A stretch of 64,000 bases of DNA. Origin: Gonapodya sp. JEL0774 (lineage: Eukaryota > Monoblepharomycota > Monoblepharidomycetes > Monoblepharidales > Gonapodyaceae). Shown piece by piece: positions 57,823-64,000 of this stretch. The stretch is taken from the NCBI GenBank assembly GCA_027604505.1, contig JADIIX010000016.1, positions 169,842-233,841 of the forward strand, in the 5' to 3' direction. Below the pieces are notes generated by a model. That model worked only from the letters and a program-made list of their open reading frames with translations. It ran no database searches and was not told where the DNA came from. Positions within the stretch are counted from its first letter, which is position 1. Every line of letters starts with the position of its first letter. A program made the position numbers and the translations under genes.

Positions 57823-59813
57823 CTACAACCTCTCACTGTCAATATCTCCTTCCTCGTCTTCAGCAACTTTCTCCTTTCGCACCATTTGATCCTGAAATGT
57901 CACATCATCCTCCAACATTTTCGTCAGATCGTCAAGCTCAGCTTGAAGAAATTGCGATGACGCGGAAGCGGTACCGGGACTGGGAGAGCGGGACGCAGAA
58001 CGTGAAGGATCACAATTCGACATGAGCTGGTCCACATGTGATGCCTTCGTACAGTCAGGCACCAACAATTATAACAGAGACACAACACGACGAATTCCTT
58101 AATTATCAGACCGAGACTCACTGGAAGTTCAGCCCGATCAACTGCATCCACGTGCATCCCCTCTCCCTGGAAGGGCAGCAAGATGCTCATTTGAGGACCA
58201 TCGATCTGCATCGAAGCGTCAGGCTGCTGGTGCAAGTCGTCAATGAAATTACAGGTCAGATCAGTGCTTGACCACGAACCACTTCGCACAATTCTCACCA
58301 TCCCTCCTATGGCTTCAGTCCAGGTTATCGTCACGGTATCAGAACTCAGCTTGTCTCTCTCTAACATGTCCAATAAAGGCTGATCCCGAAATACCTCATC
58401 AAAACTCGAAGAATGAAGTAGACTTTCTCCTCCAACATCACCGATCCCATGCATTTCAGGATTTGTGACACCTTCATTCCCGCTTAATAAAATGCGGCGA
58501 CGAGATAGATCGGCCCCCGAGTTCAGGTTGGCTCGATTAACGGGTCCGAAAGTGTCAGAGATTGACAAATGCTGGATTGAAGGACAAACAGCATCGTCCA
58601 CTGAACCCGCGCTCACCCTGGATGGTACTGACTCACGCAAGGCATGCGCCGGCGATGAAGGGTTACAGAATTCAAGTGCCTCATCTCCACCATGCTGTTG
58701 CGAAAAGTCAAGTAATGGAGAAGAGTCGCGCTCCACGTTAGCAGGAGTAGCAGAAGGAAGATCGTCAGGTGTAAAGAGGGGAGCAATCGTGGGGAGCTCC
58801 ATTAGCGTCGGTGGTGGCACACAGCCATTACAAAGAGCAGATTCAGAAGACTGAGAGCTTTGGTGGAAGGGCAGTGGTGGGATGGATAGTGGCAGTGGCG
58901 GTGACCGCGGTTTTGAAGTGTTCATAGAATCATGTTCACTGGCGGAGAAGGGCAGGCCCAGTTCGAGTTGCTCCGGTATAGAGGAGATCAAGAGGCTGTT
59001 GGGAGCATTCTGTCCGGCCGCGAGGGCTTCCAAAGTTTCAGATTTTCGGTTGCTCGCCTCGGAAGAACCTCGGTGTTGACCACCAAGCACAACTTGCTGC
59101 TGTTCGAGACGAGACGAAGATATTCCCACTATAGATTCAATATCTGGAGGCGTTGTTTGGGATCCCAGTGATGACGGTGAAAGAGACACTACTCCTTTAA
59201 GTGGCTCGGAGTTCGAAGGAGGCATAACAATGAGGGGTGCTCCCGTGTGTCCTGACTCCTGCGTGCGAGTGTGCCGAGATAAAAGCTCAGGTGGTCGCAG
59301 AAACCTAGCCTCGTCCAGTCCCGTGGTCGTTTGGGCTAACTGCGTAAGGTTCTTTCTCATTGGGGGGGTACGTGGGCTTCGTCTGCGTAACGCATGCGCT
59401 ATTTTGGGAGAGCGAGTGACTAGCGGCCGTGAATCCGACGCTGGCGGGCATTTTGCGGGGGAAGGTGGGCTGGATTCCTTTGGTTGTGCATCATCCTGAT
59501 ACTCTCCGACCACCACCGCCCCCTTCGTCCCCAGTAATGCGACAATCCCAGGCGAGGATTGTTTGTGCACAGAGTTTTTCCGTTTACTGGCTGGTATTGA
59601 AATCCCATTTTGCTGTAGAGGAATCGGCCACCCTTCTAGCTCAACAAGGTCATCCAGAGGGTTAAACTCAATGGGTAGATAGTAGCGCGTTTGATAAAAT
59701 GCGCGCAGATCGCCGCTGGCGTATAAATCACGGACTTTGGCGACGTCAACTGCTGTGAGGTCAGCTGAGACGTTGACATGTGTGTCCGACAGATGCACGC
59801 AAATTCCATTCAT
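57823..59813 (-). CDS. Large Ser/Pro-rich protein of unknown function
   Basis: Two exons (59813-58122 and 58044-57823, gtgagt..cgaag) sum to 1914 nt, giving 637 aa in frame. The N-terminal ~70 residues look folded: MNGICVHLSDTHVNVSADLT, then VRDLYASGDLRAFYQTRYYL, then DDLVELEGWPIPL. A long disordered region follows with many SP/TP sites (RSPKIAHALRRRSPRTPP) and glutamines. A conserved-looking patch SDTVTITWTEAIGGMVRIV lies near residue 500. The C-terminus is a short acidic amphipathic helix, LQAELDDLTKMLEDDVTFQD. I do not recognise the family. The many proline-directed sites suggest kinase control, which is inference. It lies downstream of the PSP1-domain gene on the same strand. Confidence 0.65.
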
Positions 59814-60238
59814 TGTGAGATCCTCGTGCAATCCAGAAATAATCGAAACAGGTGATACAGGAGCGGAGAGGTCATTAGGGATGGTGCTTCCGCGTTGTTG
59901 TAACTGTCACCTCCCGAGTCAGCGAGCAGCAGCTCTCACTGCAATGCTGCCTCTTTGTTCATCACGTTCCACGACCACGACCGTTCTCTACACAGTTTAT
60001 AGGCTCTACAAATACACCTGTTTCCAAAACGCTAGCAGACGCCTGTCATAAAACTTCCTTCAGAATATGTACAATCACAACCACCAAATCATCCCAGAAA
60101 TCACGATACGAATGGTGTAAAACAGACGGGACAACGCGCGAAGTACTGCAAAATGCGCGCCCGCCACTCCTCGAGTGTCCCTTTTTCATTGAGTTCCGAA
60201 CCTGGCCCGTCTGGCCAGTCTGTCCACCTAAATTGGTC

Positions 60239-62815
60239 TCATCTCCGCATCTCCCCGGGGCGTGGGCCGTGCGAGTCGCTCGACAGAGGCGTCATGGATC
60301 CATCAAGCCCATCATCCAACGCACCAAAACTGCCCATGAGTCCGTATCCATTCCCGTATCCAACCGTCGGCATTCCCGCCATCCCACCCACCGCACCCCG
60401 AACAGGGTTTGACATATTCATCCATCCTACCCCACCATATCCGCTCACTGATCCGCTCATTGTGGATATATTCTTCGCCAAAGCTTGGTACTGAACAATG
60501 TTGTTCCCAAGGCCAGGCGGCCCTGGCGGCACGACAGAAGTTCCAACCGGGTTTGCCAGACCCATCGATATAGCGGGTCTATACAAACCATCTCCTGGTC
60601 CACCTACAAAACTCGTTGGGCCATTTCCTCGGGAGGGTGATGATGGATTGAAGGAGCCAATTGAATTATGCGACGACATTGGAAGCGGAGCGTCGAGAGA
60701 GCGATCACCACCACATGCGCAGAGCCATATCCGAGTCTTGTATACTTTGAAAAGCTCCCGCACCAGTTCTCGGAAATCAATTCGACGATCAGCAACAAAG
60801 TAGAAGGTCAACTTTTTGCGGTCCCTAACGTCACAAAAAAAAATTAAGACGTCTGAATCAAATGCTGTGGCACGCATTTAATGTAATCGAGCCTACTGAC
60901 CATTGAAACTCCGCGTCAACTACTTCCATCGGCAGCCTTCTCTGCCTTGCTTTTTGTTGACACATCACTAGCGCCAATTCCTCATCGTGCATTTTGGTGG
61001 CCAGCATCGCCAATTCCGCGGTCTGTGCCAACCGGAAAATACGCTTCGGCTGCACCTCTCCATTAGTCGGCTGGTCGACAAAGCTGTCCGGAAACTGGCT
61101 CTGATATGCTTGTACTTGAAGCATGTTGGTCATGTTGTCTTCAACTACCTTGCCTAGATCTTTGCCACGGTCTGCTTCACAGATACAGAAGTCTCCACGG
61201 CGTATAAGCTGGCTAGCTGAATCCGGAGCGAAAAAGAAGAAGTCCTTACGTCCAGCTTTGAACTCTACCACGTAAAGAGGCCACCGTGGGGTATACTGGT
61301 GGTACTGGAGATTCCGGGCTCCTTCAGCCCATGCTCGAGCTCGGTTCTCAGTGTTCTCAAAATAGTCATTGATTTCGTTTTGGATGAACGACTCAATGCC
61401 TGTCGGTGAGCTCCCCGTCCCATTCGGCGTGCCCAGTAGGCTCCCCCCACCAACGACTTTACCCGGAGAGTCGATATAAGATACAAACGGGGGACCAGGG
61501 CCGTCCACGAGCCGCATCGCAGTCTGCACATGCTGCGCGAGGTCTTCATCTTGCTCATCCTCAAGATGCAGCGGAGTAGGAACGGAGTGGCGGCGCCGAA
61601 TCTCTGCCAGACCGGTTGAGGAAGATGTACTTGAAGTAATAGTTTCGTCATCGCCACCAGGGCTGCAGAATTTACAGAGTTGGAAGCTTCAGCAATAAAA
61701 CGGCCAGTGTAACCATCGGCAGTCTCCTCTTACAATCACACTCACCGGTTAGGAACTGCCGTGTGATCAAAATACATTGGGTGAACACTCGAGTATCTCC
61801 TTTGAATGACTTTGGGACCCTCCGCACCCCCGTTGTGTGAATCTTCTCCTCCCGAAAGTGGCTTCGTGCTCAAAAACCTCAGCGTTGAGAATTCCCTAGC
61901 GTCCGAATTGTCTGCGTAATCGCCATCATCGCCTTCTTCCCACATCGACTGCGTGATAGACGGCCTGCGCGAGTTCGGTTTAGGAAACTGAAAGTCGCCA
62001 ATTGCGGAATTCGAAGCAATATCCTCGTGGGATAGGCTGATGGCTGCTTGGGTTCCGAAACTGTTGGAGCGTGACCGCGCGTGGGATCCATTGTGAAGAT
62101 TGGAATGGGAAACTTTTCCGAAGCTTTCGGCACGAGAATGACTTTGCGTCGAGACGACATTGAAAGGAGGACCTGCCTCGGGAGAGTTTCGAGGTGACGA
62201 TATCGAGCCACTTCTGATCGGAGGGGTATGGTTTCGGATCCGCTGAGTTTCGGGAGGAGATCCTTCCCGGCTGCGCGGAAGCGAGTGCATTTGAGGAAGC
62301 CGATTTGTGAGGGGATGGGGGGACTCAAGATGGCGGTGATTCCCGTTCACGAGTTCAAAATCCCTTTCACGGGCTGGTGTTGACTTGAGATCGATTCCCA
62401 TCCTCGCGAGCGCTTGTCCAGCATAGTCGCCTGACTGATCATGTGGCCATGAATAGTTTCCGGGAGGTGACTCCCCATTCGGAGTGCCAGCGCCATTCCC
62501 AGGGTAAACTTGATTAGGCACAAGGGATGTAGAGGTCGTCATGGGAATTGCGCCAGACAGGTAAGGCAGCGGGCCACTCAGGCTGCGCTTCCGTTGTTTC
62601 GGATATTGGTCCGAGTCGGGAGTTGGGTCAAGCAGCACACCCGAAGGAACGATCATATCATTTGATCTATCCATTGATCGAGATGGAATGGGCAGCAGAG
62701 CGGGCCGAAAAGACGGCGGGGTGAGTGGAAGATTGGACGAGGATGTAGTACGGTGCTCCGGTTTCGACTGAACGGGTCGAGTAATAATTGGTGGATTCGA
62801 GCCTTCATCACCCAT
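60239..62815 (-). CDS. PSP1 C-terminal-domain protein
   Basis: The start ATG 62815 ([18 protein letters not shown]) opens a long Ser/Pro/His-rich disordered exon ending near 61745 ([16 protein letters not shown]). Later exons encode the PSP1 domain: [20 protein letters not shown], then [20 protein letters not shown], then [19 protein letters not shown]. Across an in-phase intron (gtcagt..gttag) comes [20 protein letters not shown] and [17 protein letters not shown] Gly/Met/Pro-rich tail follows to a stop at 60239. Yeast Psp1 is a P-body-associated protein first found as a suppressor of polymerase alpha mutations. Bacterial PSP1/YaaT proteins share the domain. A further ATG at about 62976 would need an implausibly short 17-nt intron, so it is not used. 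The 3' end may have one more exon. Confidence 0.82.
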
Positions 62816-64000
62816 TCGGTGAAAGTTTTTGTTCCAATGAGGAATCGGCGGGTTCAAAGCGGAGGAAGAAACGTCCTTGAGCTTTGAAAGAGCGGAGAAC
62901 ACTGATGTAAAGACTCACTTGTCTCCCACATTGGACCGGCGGTTCTACCGGATCCTTCCCCCTCATAGAGCTCCATGGCTTTAAACGTGACGTCTTGTCA
63001 AGGGGTGCTCACGATGACGAATGGGCAATCTTCAATGCGAAAATCGAACTAAACAGGGAACATGTCTCTCTTGCCCCGGAAATACACACTACTCAGAACG
63101 CATATGCACTCCAATAGCGGCAGCTGCAGCCTTTGGGATCCTCTATATGAAGAGGCAGGCACTGGAGGTAGAGTGGTGGGTCACCTCCCACGATTTCTTT
63201 AGTCGACTCGGGGCGTCACCGCTGAAAAAAACCCCACAGAATATGGAAGAGCAGAAATTTTGGGCCGTTGAGTCCCGGCGGGCAGTCTCGTGATCGTCGG
63301 GGAGGATGGAGTGCCTATATTTGGATTCCCACCGGCTGGGAGACACGAAACGACAGAACACCACAGCCGAAACGAATTTGGTCTGACAAGGAACATAAAT
63401 TGAGAATTGGTTACAGACACTTGAAGGTATCAGCTAGTCGGGTACAAAACTAAACGAGCTTTTCATTTATTTCAAAAGCATGATTAGTGATCTCTTTCCT
63501 TCCTCAATTATTCACTTTCATGGTGGCAGCAACAGACATGTCTCGTTAGTCGACCAAACCTCTGAAGCAATTGGTTTATTCGCGTGAATTGTTGATCCAG
63601 CAGAAATTTTTCTTTGCATCTAGGGCGACAAGAGACAAAAAATGTATTGAAACCGGGGAAAACGTACATGGTCAGCTATGGATACTAGTTCCCTCAAAAT
63701 TGCAGCGATTTCCACAGTGACACTGTCCCCAGTCATTGGAGCCTGGGGTTCAGCTGGGACAGTGTCACTGTCCCAGTCATCGGAGCCTGGGGTTCAGCTT
63801 CTGGCATATCGATAGAGTGGGGATGGGGATTGCGGATCCGGAATGCTTATCACCCGCTCGCGAGTCACGTTAACTACTACCCGATTCCAGGAACGGACAA
63901 TGCTTCTTTCCTACTACATACTAGAATGGCCAATCTGAACGATCAGTACGCTACGTAATCCCAGAGGGGTTTATTGGGGGAGTCATTGCATCGTATCGGC
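62816..64000. other. No gene recognised to window end (about 1.2 kb)
   Basis: Short frames only. Contains the direct/inverted repeat near 63720-63800. Sequence from 63450 onward is A/T-rich and unremarkable. Confidence 0.5.
63716..63800. repeat. Imperfect direct repeat flanking a perfect inverted repeat
   Basis: A segment beginning CACTGTCCCCAGTCATTGG and continuing GAGCCTGGGGTTCAGCT (63721-63755) recurs at 63766-63799 with one base lost and one changed. At the junction, GGGACAGTG-T-CACTGTCCC (63756-63774) is a perfect 9-bp inverted repeat around one T, able to form a hairpin or act as a dyad binding site. Confidence 0.85.

Noticed and set aside
62815-62976. An upstream start exon (MELYEGEGSGRTAGPMWE) for the PSP1-domain gene
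   Set aside because: Joining it to the main exon would need a 17-nt intron, which is implausible. The ATG at 62815 is sufficient.

Overview
The window is nuclear DNA from a fungus, most likely a flagellated (chytrid-type) lineage. Almost every gene is split by short spliceosomal introns (about 45-110 nt, GT..AG) and genes are packed tightly on both strands. The set is fungal/eukaryotic housekeeping (MTR4, primase large subunit, eEF1B, metacaspase, a SLC25A17-type carrier). An IFT74 gene means the organism builds a cilium or flagellum, which most fungi have lost. There is one 10-N assembly gap at 4552-4561 next to a 24-G run. I saw no rRNA, CRISPR, intact transposon or confidently recognisable tRNA gene.

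Layout. 1-1209: 3' part of DNA primase large subunit (PRI2). 1298-4204 (minus): a PAP2-type acid phosphatase ending in a bacterial-style autotransporter beta-strand repeat, and upstream a small secreted four-cysteine protein. 4862-8965: MTR4 exosome helicase. 9041-13203 (minus): IFT74 and a PEX22-like peroxin. 13302-14556: TMEM53/DUF829 protein. 14732-18824 (minus): TAF3-like histone-fold protein. 19560-24174: a secreted GlpQ-type glycerophosphodiesterase, a 1 kb gene-poor stretch, then an EthD-domain protein. 24389-28926: a large F-box-like protein with a jacalin-like C-terminus. 28954-31277 (minus): UBE3D-like E3 ligase. 31785-36093: 2-oxoglutarate dioxygenase and a DHX33-like DEAH helicase. 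36268-41625 (minus): a protein kinase with degenerate catalytic motifs, a SLC25A17-like carrier and eEF1B. 41994-44437 (minus): a small secreted protein and NDUFAF3. 44830-52187: SDR, metacaspase and a PaaK-like adenylate-forming enzyme. 52188-53775: gene-poor with small tandem duplications. 53776-57226: an F-box protein with a Cys-rich tail and a proline-rich protein. 57823-62815 (minus): a disordered protein and a PSP1-domain protein. 62816-64000: no gene seen.

Exon boundaries were placed by eye from GT/AG sites, reading-frame phase and family similarity. Where I checked that total coding length is a multiple of three I say so. Several start exons remain approximate. No operon-like pathway links the genes. 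The recurring local themes are RNA metabolism (MTR4, DHX33-like, PSP1), peroxisome function (PEX22-like, SLC25A17-like) and ubiquitin (UBE3D, two F-box-like proteins).

The most unusual items are the phosphatase/autotransporter-repeat chimera (a candidate bacterial acquisition), the kinase with altered Gly-loop, HRD and DFG motifs, the F-box-like/jacalin architecture, and a metacaspase intron that appears to start with GA instead of GT.
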